NCBI RefSeq assembly: GCF_000164865.1
Contig: NC_014618.1
Location: 1-64,000 of the forward strand
DNA length: 64,000 bases
Reading direction: 5' to 3'
DNA from: [Enterobacter] lignolyticus SCF1
GTDB taxonomy: Bacteria > Pseudomonadota > Gammaproteobacteria > Enterobacterales > Enterobacteriaceae
In this document: piece by piece, positions 11,354 to 19,957 of the stretch
How positions within the stretch are numbered: the stretch's first letter is position 1
Layout of the letters: each line of letters starts with the position of its first letter
Program-made: the position numbers and the translations under genes
Notes under the pieces: generated by a model
Told to the model about the DNA's origin: nothing
What the model saw: only the letters and a program-made list of their open reading frames with translations
Databases searched by the model: none

Positions 11354-12646
11354 ATGGATATTCCAGTTACCGCTACAAAAACCGGGCGTCGCCGTTATCT
11401 GACGCTGATTATGATCTTTATCACCGTGGTTATTTGTTATGTCGACCGCGCCAACCTGGCCGTGGCATCGGCTCATATTCAGGAAGAGTTTGGTATTACC
11501 AAAGCGGAAATGGGCTACGTCTTTTCGGCGTTTGCCTGGCTTTATACGCTGTGTCAGATCCCCGGCGGTTGGTTCCTTGACCGCGTGGGTTCGCGCCTGA
11601 CCTATTTCATCGCCATTTTAGGCTGGTCCGTGGCCACCCTGTGCCAGGGCTTTGCTACCGGGCTGATGTCGCTAATTGGCCTGCGCGCCATTACCGGAAT
11701 TTTCGAAGCGCCAGCGTTCCCGACCAACAACCGTATGGTGACCAGTTGGTTCCCGGAGCATGAGCGTGCCTCTGCCGTTGGTTTCTACACTTCCGGGCAG
11801 TTTGTCGGACTGGCGTTCCTGACGCCGCTGCTGATCTGGATCCAGGAGCTGCTGAGCTGGCACTGGGTGTTTATCGTCACTGGTGGGATAGGCATTATCT
11901 GGTCGTTTATCTGGTTCAAGGTTTACCAGCCGCCGCGTCTGACTAAAAGCATCACTAAAGCTGAACTGGACTACATCCGTGACGGTGGTGGCCTGGTGGA
12001 TGGCGATGCGCCAGTGAAAAAAGAGGCGCGCCAGCCGCTGACCAAAGCGGACTGGAAGCTGGTCTTCCACCGTAAACTGGTGGGTGTTTATCTCGGGCAG
12101 TTTGCCGTCACCTCGACTCTGTGGTTCTTCCTGACCTGGTTCCCGAACTATCTGACCCAGGAAAAGGGCATTACCGCGCTGAAGGCGGGCTTTATGACCA
12201 CCGTGCCATTCCTCGCGGCGTTCTTCGGCGTTCTGCTTTCCGGCTGGCTGGCCGATAAGCTGGTGAAAAAAGGCGTCTCGCTGGGTGTAGCGCGTAAAAC
12301 GCCGATTATCTGCGGCCTGCTGATCTCCACCTGCATCATGGGCGCCAACTACACCAACGATCCGGTATGGATTATGACCCTGATGGCGGTGGCGTTCTTC
12401 GGTAACGGCTTCGCTTCCATCACCTGGTCGCTGGTGTCGTCTCTGGCACCGATGCGGTTGATTGGCCTGACCGGCGGCGTGTTCAACTTCGTCGGCGGCC
12501 TGGGCGGTATCACCGTGCCGCTGGTAATTGGCTACCTGGCGCAGGATTATGGCTTCGGCCCGGCGCTCGTCTACATCTCCGCGGTCGCGCTGATCGGCGC
12601 GCTCTCCTACATCTTGCTGGTGGGCGACGTGAAACGTGTAGGCTAA
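11354..12646 (+). CDS. dgoT: D-galactonate:H+ symporter DgoT
   Basis: Major facilitator of the anion:cation symporter group (about 12 membrane helices, 430 residues) that brings in galactonate. The first helix ...IMIFITVVICYVDRANLAVAS and the GWFLDRVGSR loop 2 signature are typical. It is last in the dgo operon, separated from dgoD by 116 bp with only a poor inverted repeat near 11290-11310, so it may have some independent expression. The downstream hairpin at 12664 may end its message. Confidence 0.92.
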   Translation: MDIPVTATKTGRRRYLTLIMIFITVVICYVDRANLAVASAHIQEEFGITKAEMGYVFSAFAWLYTLCQIPGGWFLDRVGSRLTYFIAILGWSVATLCQGFATGLMSLIGLRAITGIFEAPAFPTNNRMVTSWFPEHERASAVGFYTSGQFVGLAFLTPLLIWIQELLSWHWVFIVTGGIGIIWSFIWFKVYQPPRLTKSITKAELDYIRDGGGLVDGDAPVKKEARQPLTKADWKLVFHRKLVGVYLGQFAVTSTLWFFLTWFPNYLTQEKGITALKAGFMTTVPFLAAFFGVLLSGWLADKLVKKGVSLGVARKTPIICGLLISTCIMGANYTNDPVWIMTLMAVAFFGNGFASITWSLVSSLAPMRLIGLTGGVFNFVGGLGGITVPLVIGYLAQDYGFGPALVYISAVALIGALSYILLVGDVKRVG

Positions 12647-12663
12647 ATCCCCGCGATGTTTTA

Positions 12664-12690
12664 CCCTGATGCGATAACTGCGCATCAGGG
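12664..12690 (+). promoter_or_regulatory. Perfect hairpin covering the yidR ribosome site
   Basis: CCCTGATGCG (12664-12673), a 7-base loop, and CGCATCAGGG (12681-12690) form a perfect 10-bp stem. The only Shine-Dalgarno-like bases for yidR, AGGG (12687-12690), sit inside the right arm, 7 bp before the ATG. No T-run follows, so a simple intrinsic terminator is less likely. It could limit yidR translation or be a protein-binding palindrome. Confidence 0.6.
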
Positions 12691-12697
12691 TATCGCC

Positions 12698-13921
12698 ATG
12701 CAACAAGTCACCTTTGCTCCCCGCCATCATCAGCTCACCAATATCAACACCTGGACGCCAGACGGCCAGTGGCTGGTTTATGACGTCCGCCCCTCCGGAG
12801 CCTCATTTACCGGCGAAACCATTGAGCGAGTAAATGTCACTACGGGCGAGGTTGAGGTTATTTATCGCGCCATCAACGGCGCGCATGTCGGCGTGGTGAC
12901 CGTTCATCCTGCGGAAGAGCAATACGTTTTTATCCGCGGCCCTGAAAACCCTGATGCTGACTGGCAGTACGATTTTCACCATCGTCAGGGGGTGATTGCG
13001 CACAATGGCCAGACGAGCAATCTCGATGCGATGGATATCACCGCGCCCTACACGCCCGGCGCGCTGCGCGGCGGCAGCCATGTTCACGTGTTCAGCCCTG
13101 ACGGGCGGCGGGTAAGCTTTACCTATAACGATCATGTGCTGCACGAGCGCGACCCGGCGCTGGATTTACGCAATGTCGGCGTCGCCGTGCCGTATGGCCC
13201 GGTTTCTCCGGCGGGGGCCCATCCGCGAAACTACGGCGGTAGCCGATGGTGCGTGCTGGTCAGCCGCACTACGCCGACGCCTGCGCCGGGCAGCGATGAC
13301 ATCAACCGCGCCTATGAAGAGGGCTGGGTGGGCAACGACCGGCTGGCGTTTATCGGCGATACCCTCTCTGCCCGGGGCGAAAAAGTGCCTGAGCTGTTTA
13401 TTGTTGATTTGCCGAAGGATGAGCCGGGCTGGAAATGCGCAGGCGCTACGCCGCTGCAGGGAACGCCACAGACGATGCCAGCGCCGCCTGCGGGCGTGAT
13501 GCAGCGTCGTTTAACCTTTACCCATCAGAACCGATATCCGGGGCTGGTGAGCCAGCCCCGTCACTGGGTCCGGAGCAACCCGCAGGGTGATACGCTGGCC
13601 TTTTTAATGCGCGACGATAACGGCGTGGCGCAGCTGTGGTGCATTTCACCGCAGGGCGAAAATCTTCGTCAGGTGACGACAGCGAGCGGCGTACAGTCCG
13701 CGTTTAACTGGCATCCGTCGGGGAAATGGCTGGGGTTTGTGCTGGAAAATCGCCTCGCGCTGTGCGACGTGGAAACGGGAGAGATAACCTTTTTGACGAC
13801 CGATCGCGAAAATCCGCCTTCAGCGGATGCGGTAGTCTTTTCGCCTGACGGGGCGCTTATCGCGTGGATGGAGGACGTCGACGGCTATCGGCAGCTGTGG
13901 GTCGCGCCGACACAGCGCTAG
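12698..13921 (+). CDS. yidR: YidR, beta-propeller protein of unknown function
   Basis: A 407-residue homologue of E. coli YidR, recognised along its whole length (MQQVTFAPRHHQLTNINTW at the start). It contains TolB/WD40-like repeats such as SHVHVFSPDGRRVSFTYNDH, SAFNWHPSGKWLGFVLENR and DAVVFSPDGALIAWMEDVDG, so a six- or seven-bladed propeller is likely. No signal peptide is seen. The family has been compared with oligogalacturonide lyases, but I see no catalytic evidence and assign no function. The ATG at 12698 is preferred to 12656, which would add 14 residues unlike the family. Confidence 0.85.
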   Translation: MQQVTFAPRHHQLTNINTWTPDGQWLVYDVRPSGASFTGETIERVNVTTGEVEVIYRAINGAHVGVVTVHPAEEQYVFIRGPENPDADWQYDFHHRQGVIAHNGQTSNLDAMDITAPYTPGALRGGSHVHVFSPDGRRVSFTYNDHVLHERDPALDLRNVGVAVPYGPVSPAGAHPRNYGGSRWCVLVSRTTPTPAPGSDDINRAYEEGWVGNDRLAFIGDTLSARGEKVPELFIVDLPKDEPGWKCAGATPLQGTPQTMPAPPAGVMQRRLTFTHQNRYPGLVSQPRHWVRSNPQGDTLAFLMRDDNGVAQLWCISPQGENLRQVTTASGVQSAFNWHPSGKWLGFVLENRLALCDVETGEITFLTTDRENPPSADAVVFSPDGALIAWMEDVDGYRQLWVAPTQR

Positions 13922-13922
13922 C

Positions 13923-14252
13923 TTATTGCACCGGCCCTGCGGCTGGCGGGATCACCGCGTTGGTCGCCATCGTATCGCGTTCGCTCTTTTCCACGCGCGA
14001 TCTTACCGAGGTATCGGTACGGAACATATCCCAGGGCAGCAGCAGCGTATCCAGCACCGCTGTAAACGGCATATCCAGCGCCACCAGCGATTTGGTGCCC
14101 CAGTTGGTGTCGTCATCGCCCAGCATCGTCGCGCTGGCGCGCATGCCCGGATACGTTCCTTCTTTTCCGCCAGTATGTGACATCACGCTTGAACATCCTC
14201 CCAGCATCACCATGCCGGAGAAGACCGTCAGCTTTAACAGATCGTTTTTCAT
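13923..14252 (-). CDS. yidQ: YidQ family lipoprotein
   Basis: A 109-residue lipoprotein of the YceK/YidQ family. The signal ends with the lipobox LGGC and Cys20 is the predicted lipidated residue. Ser at +2 predicts the outer membrane. The mature part has TYPGMRASATML...NWGTKSLVALDMPFTAVLDTLLLPWD, the family core. It is convergent with yidR, with one base between the two stops. Function unknown. Confidence 0.85.
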   Translation of the reverse strand: MKNDLLKLTVFSGMVMLGGCSSVMSHTGGKEGTYPGMRASATMLGDDDTNWGTKSLVALDMPFTAVLDTLLLPWDMFRTDTSVRSRVEKSERDTMATNAVIPPAAGPVQ

Positions 14253-14423
14253 CGCGTTGTTATCATTGTTGCTGTTTGCCCATCCATCGGGTTATAGCGG
14301 CCCGCTACAAAAATAAATAGCCCTGAATCGCTGCACTGTGGCTGCTGTCGCAGTTTGGCCTTTCGTGCTGCATACCAGTCTAAGCGTTACGCCAGAAAGT
14401 GCAAAAAAAGTAAGACCGATTCC

Positions 14424-14453
14424 CTTGAAAAACGTTCCGGTAAACCCACTTTA
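14424..14453 (+). promoter_or_regulatory. Heat-shock (sigma-32) promoter of ibpAB
   Basis: CTTGAA (14424-14429) followed after 15 bp by CCCACT (14445-14450) matches the sigma-32 pattern CTTGAAA-N11-16-CCCATNT. It predicts a start near 14460 and a roughly 100-base leader. The rest of the 308-bp yidQ-ibpA gap has no gene; it must also hold the yidQ promoter. Confidence 0.8.
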
Positions 14454-14534
14454 GTAATGTGGCCCACCAGAGGAACTCGCCAGATGGGTGTTCCGGGCGC
14501 TTTCGACCTGTCCATTGTGGAAGGTCAGTAAATT

Positions 14535-14551
14535 CTCGCTGATTTCAGGAG
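14535..14551 (+). promoter_or_regulatory. ROSE RNA thermometer of ibpA
   Basis: The leader hairpin pairs CUC (14535-14537) with GAG (14549-14551) and CUG (14539-14541) with CAG (14546-14548). A bulged G at 14538 and an AUUU loop remain. The anti-SD strand contains UCGCU, which fits the U(U/C)GCU rule for ROSE elements, and the opposite strand is the ibpA ribosome site AGGAG. Melting on heating would free translation. Confidence 0.88.
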
Positions 14552-14560
14552 CTTTTTATT

Positions 14561-14974
14561 ATGCGTAACTTCGATCTTTCCCCGCTGTACCGTTCTGCGA
14601 TTGGTTTTGACCGCCTGTTTAACCTGCTGGAAAACAACCAGAGCCAGAGTAATGGCGGCTACCCTCCGTACAACGTTGAGCTGGTGGACGAAAACCATTA
14701 CCGCATCGCTATTGCGGTGGCCGGCTTCGCCGAAAGCGAGCTGGAAATTACCGCCCAGGACAACCTGCTGGTGGTAAAAGGCGCCCATGCCGCCGAGCAA
14801 AAAGAGCGTACTTATCTTTACCAGGGCATTGCCGAGCGCAACTTTGAGCGCAAATTCCAGTTAGCGGAAAACATCCACGTGAAGGGCGCTAACCTGGTCA
14901 ACGGCCTGCTGTATGTCGATTTGCAGCGCGTCATTCCGGAAGCGAACAAGCCGCGCCGCATCGAAATTAACTGA
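14561..14974 (+). CDS. ibpA: Small heat-shock protein IbpA
   Basis: A 137-residue alpha-crystallin-type holdase (MRNFDLSPLYRSAIGFDRLFNLLE) that binds aggregating proteins together with IbpB and hands them to DnaK/ClpB. The core beta-sandwich spans about 38-125 (YPPYNVELVDENHYRIAIAV ... GLLYVDLQRV). Expression is under sigma-32 and a ROSE thermometer, both visible upstream. First gene of ibpAB. Confidence 0.97.
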   Translation: MRNFDLSPLYRSAIGFDRLFNLLENNQSQSNGGYPPYNVELVDENHYRIAIAVAGFAESELEITAQDNLLVVKGAHAAEQKERTYLYQGIAERNFERKFQLAENIHVKGANLVNGLLYVDLQRVIPEANKPRRIEIN

Positions 14975-15061
14975 TTCCCGTTGGGTGGCGGTGCCGCCGC
15001 CCTGACACCACATGCTTGCCGTAAGGGAGCATATGCGAGCCGCGAGGCTTGCAGGACACTA

Positions 15062-15079
15062 CTCGCTTCTCAGAAGGAG
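15062..15079 (+). promoter_or_regulatory. ROSE-like RNA thermometer of ibpB
   Basis: The same architecture as the ibpA element: CUC (15062-15064) pairs with GAG (15077-15079), CUU (15066-15068) pairs with AAG (15074-15076), a single bulged G lies at 15065, and the loop is CUCAG. The right arm AAGGAG is the ibpB ribosome site. The intergenic RNA just upstream also has GC-rich stem potential near 14982-15005. Confidence 0.78.
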
Positions 15080-15086
15080 AAACATC

Positions 15087-15515
15087 ATGCGTAACTACGA
15101 TTTATCCCCCATGCTGCGTCAGTGGATTGGCTTCGACAAACTGGCGAACGCCATGCTGAATACCGGTGAGGCCCAGGGTTTCCCGCCGTACAACATCGAA
15201 AAAAGCGACGATAACCACTACCGCATCACGCTGGCTTTGGCCGGATTCCGCCAGGAAGATTTAGACGTCCAGCTCGAAGGCACCCGCCTGACGATCAATG
15301 GTTCGCCGGTAAAACCGGAAGCCGAGCCAAAATGGCTGCACCAGGGGCTGGTCACCCAGCCGTTCAGCCTGAGCTTTACGCTGGCTGAGCATATGGAAGT
15401 CACGGGCGCGACCTTCACTAACGGTCTGCTGCATATCGACCTGACCCGCAACGAGCCTGAGGCCATCGCTCCGCAACGGATCGCCATTAGCGAGCGCCCG
15501 GCGCTGCACAGCTAA
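15087..15515 (+). CDS. ibpB: Small heat-shock protein IbpB
   Basis: A 142-residue partner of IbpA, same length as in E. coli. The ATG at 15087 is chosen because it follows AAGGAG and gives MRNYDLSPMLRQWIGFDKLA; an upstream in-frame start at 15012 adds 25 residues foreign to the family. The alpha-crystallin core is FPPYNIEKSDDNHYRITLAL to GLLHIDLTRNEP. It lies 112 bp after ibpA and is followed by a strong terminator. Confidence 0.97.
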   Translation: MRNYDLSPMLRQWIGFDKLANAMLNTGEAQGFPPYNIEKSDDNHYRITLALAGFRQEDLDVQLEGTRLTINGSPVKPEAEPKWLHQGLVTQPFSLSFTLAEHMEVTGATFTNGLLHIDLTRNEPEAIAPQRIAISERPALHS

Positions 15516-15530
15516 CGAGCAATCATGATC

Positions 15531-15556
15531 AAGCCCCGCTTCGGCGGGGCTTTTTT
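15531..15556 (+). terminator. Intrinsic terminator of ibpAB
   Basis: AAGCCCCGC (15531-15539), TTCG tetraloop, GCGGGGCTT (15544-15552), running into six T (15551-15556). It lies 15 bp after the ibpB stop. Confidence 0.92.
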
Positions 15557-15635
15557 GTGCGCCGCGATCCATACATCGTTAACGCGTTCTGCCAGAATCC
15601 TCGATAACAATAATGTTATTCACAGGGAAAATAGT

Positions 15636-17297
15636 ATGAGTGATATAGCATTGACCGTCAGCGTGCTGGCGCTGGTCGCGGTGGTCGGGCTGTGGATTGG
15701 CAATGTTAAGATTCGCGGCGTGGGGTTTGGCATTGGCGGGGTGCTGTTTGGCGGCATCATTGTCGGGCATTTTGTTGAGCAGGCCGGGATAGCCCTCAGC
15801 AGCCCGATGCTGCACTTCATCCAGGAGTTCGGCCTGATCCTGTTCGTCTACACGATAGGCATTCAGGTGGGACCGGGGTTTTTTGCCTCTCTGCGGGTCT
15901 CCGGACTGCGGCTCAACCTCTTCGCCATTCTGATCGTCATTCTTGGCGGGCTGGTCACGGCGGTGCTGCATAAGCTTTTTGCAATCCCGCTTCCCGTTGT
16001 ACTGGGTATCTTCTCCGGGGCGGTCACTAACACGCCGGCGTTGGGCGCCGGGCAGCAGATTCTGCGCGATCTCGGCCAGCCGTTCGCGGTGGTCGACCAG
16101 ATGGGTATGAGCTACGCCATGGCCTATCCGTTCGGCATCTGCGGCATTCTGCTGACCATGTGGCTGGTACGCCTGTTTTTTCGCATCAACGTCGAAAAAG
16201 AGGCGCAGCAGTTTGACGAGCATGCGGGCAACGGGCATGCGCACCTGCAGACTATCAACATCCGCGTCGAGAATCCGAACCTCAATAACCTCGCCATTCA
16301 GGATGTGCCGGTCCTCAATAGCGATAAAATCATCTGCTCGCGGCTCAAACGCGATGACACGCTGATGGTGCCGTCGCCCGTAACCCTGATCCAGACCGGC
16401 GACCTGCTGCACCTGGTGGGGCAGCCGGCTGATTTACATAACGCGCAGCTGGTGATCGGCAAAGAGGTGGATACCTCGCTGTCCACGCGGGGCACGGATT
16501 TACGCGTCGAGCGCGTGGTGGTGACCAACGAGAAGGTGCTGGGGAAAAAAATCCGCGATCTGCACTTCAAGCAGCGCTATGACGTGGTGATTTCCCGGCT
16601 TAACCGCGCGGGCGTCGAACTGGTGGCCAGCAGCGAAGCCAGCCTGCAGTTTGGCGATATCCTCAATCTGGTGGGACGCCCGGCGTCTATCGACGCGGTA
16701 GCGGCAGAGGTAGGCAACGCCCAGCAAAAGCTGCAGCAGGTGCAGATGCTGCCGGTGTTTATCGGTATCGGCCTCGGCGTGCTGCTGGGTTCGGTGCCGC
16801 TGTTTATTCCCGGCTTCCCGGTGGCGCTGAAGCTCGGGCTGGCGGGCGGGCCGCTGATTATGGCGCTGATCCTTGGGCGTATCGGCAGCATCGGTAAGCT
16901 GTACTGGTTTATGCCGCCGAGCGCTAACCTCGCGCTGCGCGAGCTGGGCATTGTGCTGTTTCTGTCGGTGGTCGGCCTTAAATCCGGCGGAGACTTTATC
17001 GCTACGCTGACCCAGGGCGACGGTCTGAGCTGGGTCGGTTACGGTATCTTTATTACGGCGATTCCGCTGCTAACGGTAGGGATTCTGGCGCGAATATTCG
17101 CGAAGATGAACTATCTGACGCTGTGCGGCATGCTGGCCGGGTCCATGACCGACCCACCGGCGCTGGCGTTCGCCAATAACCTGCACGCCACCAGCGGCGC
17201 GGCCGCGCTCTCTTACGCCACGGTGTACCCGCTGGTGATGTTTCTGCGCATCATCACCCCGCAGCTGCTGGCGGTGGTGTTCTGGGGGATGGGCTAA
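15636..17297 (+). CDS. yidE: YidE, putative anion transporter of the AspT/YbjL family
   Basis: A 553-residue inner-membrane protein, exactly the E. coli YidE length when started at the ATG 15636 (after CAGGGAAA). Two membrane halves of about five helices each (residues 1-185 and 385-553) flank two soluble RCK_C domains (about 190-375). Repeated GLILFVYTIGIQVGPGF and GIVLFLSVVGLKSGGDF mark the inverted halves. The family includes the aspartate:alanine exchanger AspT; the YidE substrate is unknown. It overlaps the 3' end of yidL by 4 bp (convergent). Confidence 0.88.
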   Translation: MSDIALTVSVLALVAVVGLWIGNVKIRGVGFGIGGVLFGGIIVGHFVEQAGIALSSPMLHFIQEFGLILFVYTIGIQVGPGFFASLRVSGLRLNLFAILIVILGGLVTAVLHKLFAIPLPVVLGIFSGAVTNTPALGAGQQILRDLGQPFAVVDQMGMSYAMAYPFGICGILLTMWLVRLFFRINVEKEAQQFDEHAGNGHAHLQTINIRVENPNLNNLAIQDVPVLNSDKIICSRLKRDDTLMVPSPVTLIQTGDLLHLVGQPADLHNAQLVIGKEVDTSLSTRGTDLRVERVVVTNEKVLGKKIRDLHFKQRYDVVISRLNRAGVELVASSEASLQFGDILNLVGRPASIDAVAAEVGNAQQKLQQVQMLPVFIGIGLGVLLGSVPLFIPGFPVALKLGLAGGPLIMALILGRIGSIGKLYWFMPPSANLALRELGIVLFLSVVGLKSGGDFIATLTQGDGLSWVGYGIFITAIPLLTVGILARIFAKMNYLTLCGMLAGSMTDPPALAFANNLHATSGAAALSYATVYPLVMFLRIITPQLLAVVFWGMG

Positions 17298-18172
17298 GGG
17301 ATTGATTCGCGGCCAGGCGCCTTCAGAAGGTCGGAGGGCGCCCTGCCGAATCGGCGTTTAAATGCTTTGCTAAAGTGAAAAGGGTCAAAGAAGTTCAGCA
17401 TATCCGCCGTCTTACCCACCGTCATGCCCTCCTGGCGCAGCAGGGAATGCGCCAGATCCAGTCTGGCGTCAAGATAGTACTCCTTTGGCGTTTTACCGGT
17501 GTAGCGCAAAAAGAGGCGGCGTAAATACTGTTCGCTGCACTGCATATGCAGCGCCATCTCACTGACGCTCCAGTTTTTTTGCAGATCGCCGTGTAATACC
17601 GAGAGTAATTTTTCCATGCGAATAATCTGGCTGTCTTTCTGGGCATTTTCTGAAATAAGACAAATCCATTGATATATCATTTTAGTGAGGAAAGCGACTG
17701 CCAGATTATTTTTTAGCGGAATTTTACTGGCGATTAGCGCAGTGACATCCATTAATTCCTGATTAAATACATCACCATTATATATTATACCTGTCTGCAA
17801 TAGCGGAATTTCCATGACGCTGGTGGGGGTAAATTCCATCCAGTATTGCTCCCAGAGTAGTCCTGCGCAGTGATAAGAAAGAATATCCATGGGTTTCAGG
17901 AAGATAATACAGTTTCCATTAAGCGTTATATCACGACCATCCCGCAGGTACAGCCTGCCGCACCCTTGCAGGGTGTAGACCGCAACCCAGGAGTTCGGAA
18001 TGAGTGGTTTTTTCTTATCCCGTGGCCAGATCACGTTATAACTTTCGTCGGCCAGCGTATGCCACAAAGATATAAGAGAAATACCGCTAGAGATCACATT
18101 TTCATCAAGAACTAAGGGAATGTTATAGGTGGTTTCGTTTTTTACATGCGAAATATCACTTTTTCCATTCAT
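17294..18172 (-). CDS. yidL: AraC-family regulator YidL
   Basis: A 292-residue regulator with an N-terminal cupin-like sensor domain (about 20-170) and two C-terminal helix-turn-helix motifs (about 195-285: NWSVSEMALHMQCSEQYLRRLFLRYTG and MTVGKTADMLNFFDPFHFSKAFKRRFG). It is divergent from yidK with only 69 bp between starts. It most likely controls the yidK-to-maturase operon, presumably as an activator responding to the imported substrate or its product; this is inference from position. Its base composition in 17600-18170 is more AT-rich than its neighbours. Confidence 0.85.
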   Translation of the reverse strand: MNGKSDISHVKNETTYNIPLVLDENVISSGISLISLWHTLADESYNVIWPRDKKKPLIPNSWVAVYTLQGCGRLYLRDGRDITLNGNCIIFLKPMDILSYHCAGLLWEQYWMEFTPTSVMEIPLLQTGIIYNGDVFNQELMDVTALIASKIPLKNNLAVAFLTKMIYQWICLISENAQKDSQIIRMEKLLSVLHGDLQKNWSVSEMALHMQCSEQYLRRLFLRYTGKTPKEYYLDARLDLAHSLLRQEGMTVGKTADMLNFFDPFHFSKAFKRRFGRAPSDLLKAPGRESIP

Positions 18173-18241
18173 TTTAATTCTCCGGTGACTAATTATCTTC
18201 GCAAGCCGTATCCATCATAATAAATCATTAAGGGCTGCAAG

Positions 18242-19957
18242 ATGAACATTCAACAAATTGTGAGCTTTATAGCATTTACATTGCTGGTCGCCGTCATTAC
18301 CTGGTGGAAAGTACGAAAACAGGATACCGCTTCCCAACAGGGGTATTTTCTGGCGGGACGATCGTTAAAAGCGCCGGTGATTGCGGCATCGCTGATGCTC
18401 ACCAATCTGTCCACCGAGCAGTTGGTCGGTTTGTCCGGACAGGCATACAAAAGCGGTATGTCAGTGATGGGCTGGGAAGTCACTTCCGCCGTCACGCTGA
18501 TTTTCCTGGCGCTGATTTTTTTGCCGCGCTATTTGCGGCGCGGTATTGCCACCATTCCCGACTTTCTGGAAGAACGCTATGACAAAACTACCCGCATCTT
18601 CATCGATTTCTGTTTCCTGATTGCCACAGGCGTCTGCTTTCTGCCGATTATTCTCTATTCCGGCGCGCTGGCGTTTAACAGCATGTTCCATGTGACTGAG
18701 ACGTTTAGTGTTTCGCAGGGGGCGGCTATCTGGATCATGGTTATGGTTTTAGGGGGATGCGGCATTTTGTACGCCGTGGTTGGCGGCATGCGCGCAATTG
18801 CTGTGGCCGATGTGATTAACGGCATTGGGTTGACGATAGGCGGATTGCTGGTACCGTTCTTTGGCCTGCTGGCCATGGGAAACGGCAGCTTTTCCAGCGG
18901 GATAAGCAAGCTGACCCGCGATCACAGCCAGCTGCTCAACTCTGTCGGTAGCCACTCGGACCCGCTGCCCATCGGCGCGGCGTTTACCGGACTTATCCTG
19001 GTGAACACCTTTTACTGGTGTACGAATCAGGGCATTGTGCAGCGTACTCTGGCGTCGAAAAGCCTGGCGGAAGGACAAAAAGGCGCGCTATTGACCGCCG
19101 TGCTCAAAATGCTCGACCCGCTGATTCTGGTACTGCCCGGGGTTATCGCCTTCCACCTGTTTCAGGACTTACCCAGGGCTGATATGGCCTATCCGGCGCT
19201 GGTGAACCGGGTGATGCCGTTGCCATTGGTCGGTTTCTTTAGCGCGGTATTATTCGGCGCCATCATTAGCGCATTTTGCGGTTTTCTCAACAGCGCGTCG
19301 ACGCTGTTCAGCATGGGTATTTATCGCCGCGTGATCAATGAGCAGGCAACGCCCGCGCAGCTGGTAACCGTCGGTCGCCGTTTCGGATTTGTGGTTGCGG
19401 CTGTCTCGGTTCTGGTCGCTCCATGGATAGCGAATGCCCCGCAGGGGCTGTACAGCTGGATGAAACAGCTAAACGGTATCTACAACGTTCCGCTGGTAAC
19501 CATCATCATCATGGGTTTCTTCTTTCCGCGCATCCCCGCGCTGGCGGCGAAGGTGGCGATGGGGCTCGGTATCGTTAGCTATATCACCATTAATTATCTG
19601 GTGAAGTTTGATATCCATTTTCTGTACGTACTGGCCTGCACCTTCTGCATCAATGTAGTGGTGATGCTGGTTATTGGAGCAGTGAAGCCACGCGCAACGC
19701 CATTTAAGTTCCATGATGCTTTTGCGGTGGACATGAAACCGTGGAAAAACGTCAAAATCGCGTCAATTGGCGTCCTGTTCGCGATGGTTGGCGTTTATTC
19801 CGGTCTGGCGCAGTTTGGCGGCTATAGCACGCGCTGGCTGGCCATTTTCAGCTACAGCATCACGGCCCTGGTGGTCATCTATCTGCTTATTGATAGCTGG
19901 CGGCACCGCTATGACCCATCGGCGACCTGTGTTGCTAATGCTAAGGACCCGCTATGA
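18242..19957 (+). CDS. yidK: Sodium/solute symporter YidK
   Basis: A 571-residue SSS-family symporter with about 14 helices, equal in length to E. coli YidK. Seen: TM1 QQIVSFIAFTLLVAVITWW, the conserved GYFLAGRSLKAPVIAASLMLTNLSTEQLVGLSG, and the central GLILVNTFYWCTNQGIVQRTLASKS typical of the SglT-like branch. It overlaps the sulfatase start by 4 bp (ATGA). With a cytoplasmic sulfatase next to it, the most economical role is sodium-driven uptake of a small sulfated substrate (inference). Confidence 0.88.
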   Translation: MNIQQIVSFIAFTLLVAVITWWKVRKQDTASQQGYFLAGRSLKAPVIAASLMLTNLSTEQLVGLSGQAYKSGMSVMGWEVTSAVTLIFLALIFLPRYLRRGIATIPDFLEERYDKTTRIFIDFCFLIATGVCFLPIILYSGALAFNSMFHVTETFSVSQGAAIWIMVMVLGGCGILYAVVGGMRAIAVADVINGIGLTIGGLLVPFFGLLAMGNGSFSSGISKLTRDHSQLLNSVGSHSDPLPIGAAFTGLILVNTFYWCTNQGIVQRTLASKSLAEGQKGALLTAVLKMLDPLILVLPGVIAFHLFQDLPRADMAYPALVNRVMPLPLVGFFSAVLFGAIISAFCGFLNSASTLFSMGIYRRVINEQATPAQLVTVGRRFGFVVAAVSVLVAPWIANAPQGLYSWMKQLNGIYNVPLVTIIIMGFFFPRIPALAAKVAMGLGIVSYITINYLVKFDIHFLYVLACTFCINVVVMLVIGAVKPRATPFKFHDAFAVDMKPWKNVKIASIGVLFAMVGVYSGLAQFGGYSTRWLAIFSYSITALVVIYLLIDSWRHRYDPSATCVANAKDPL

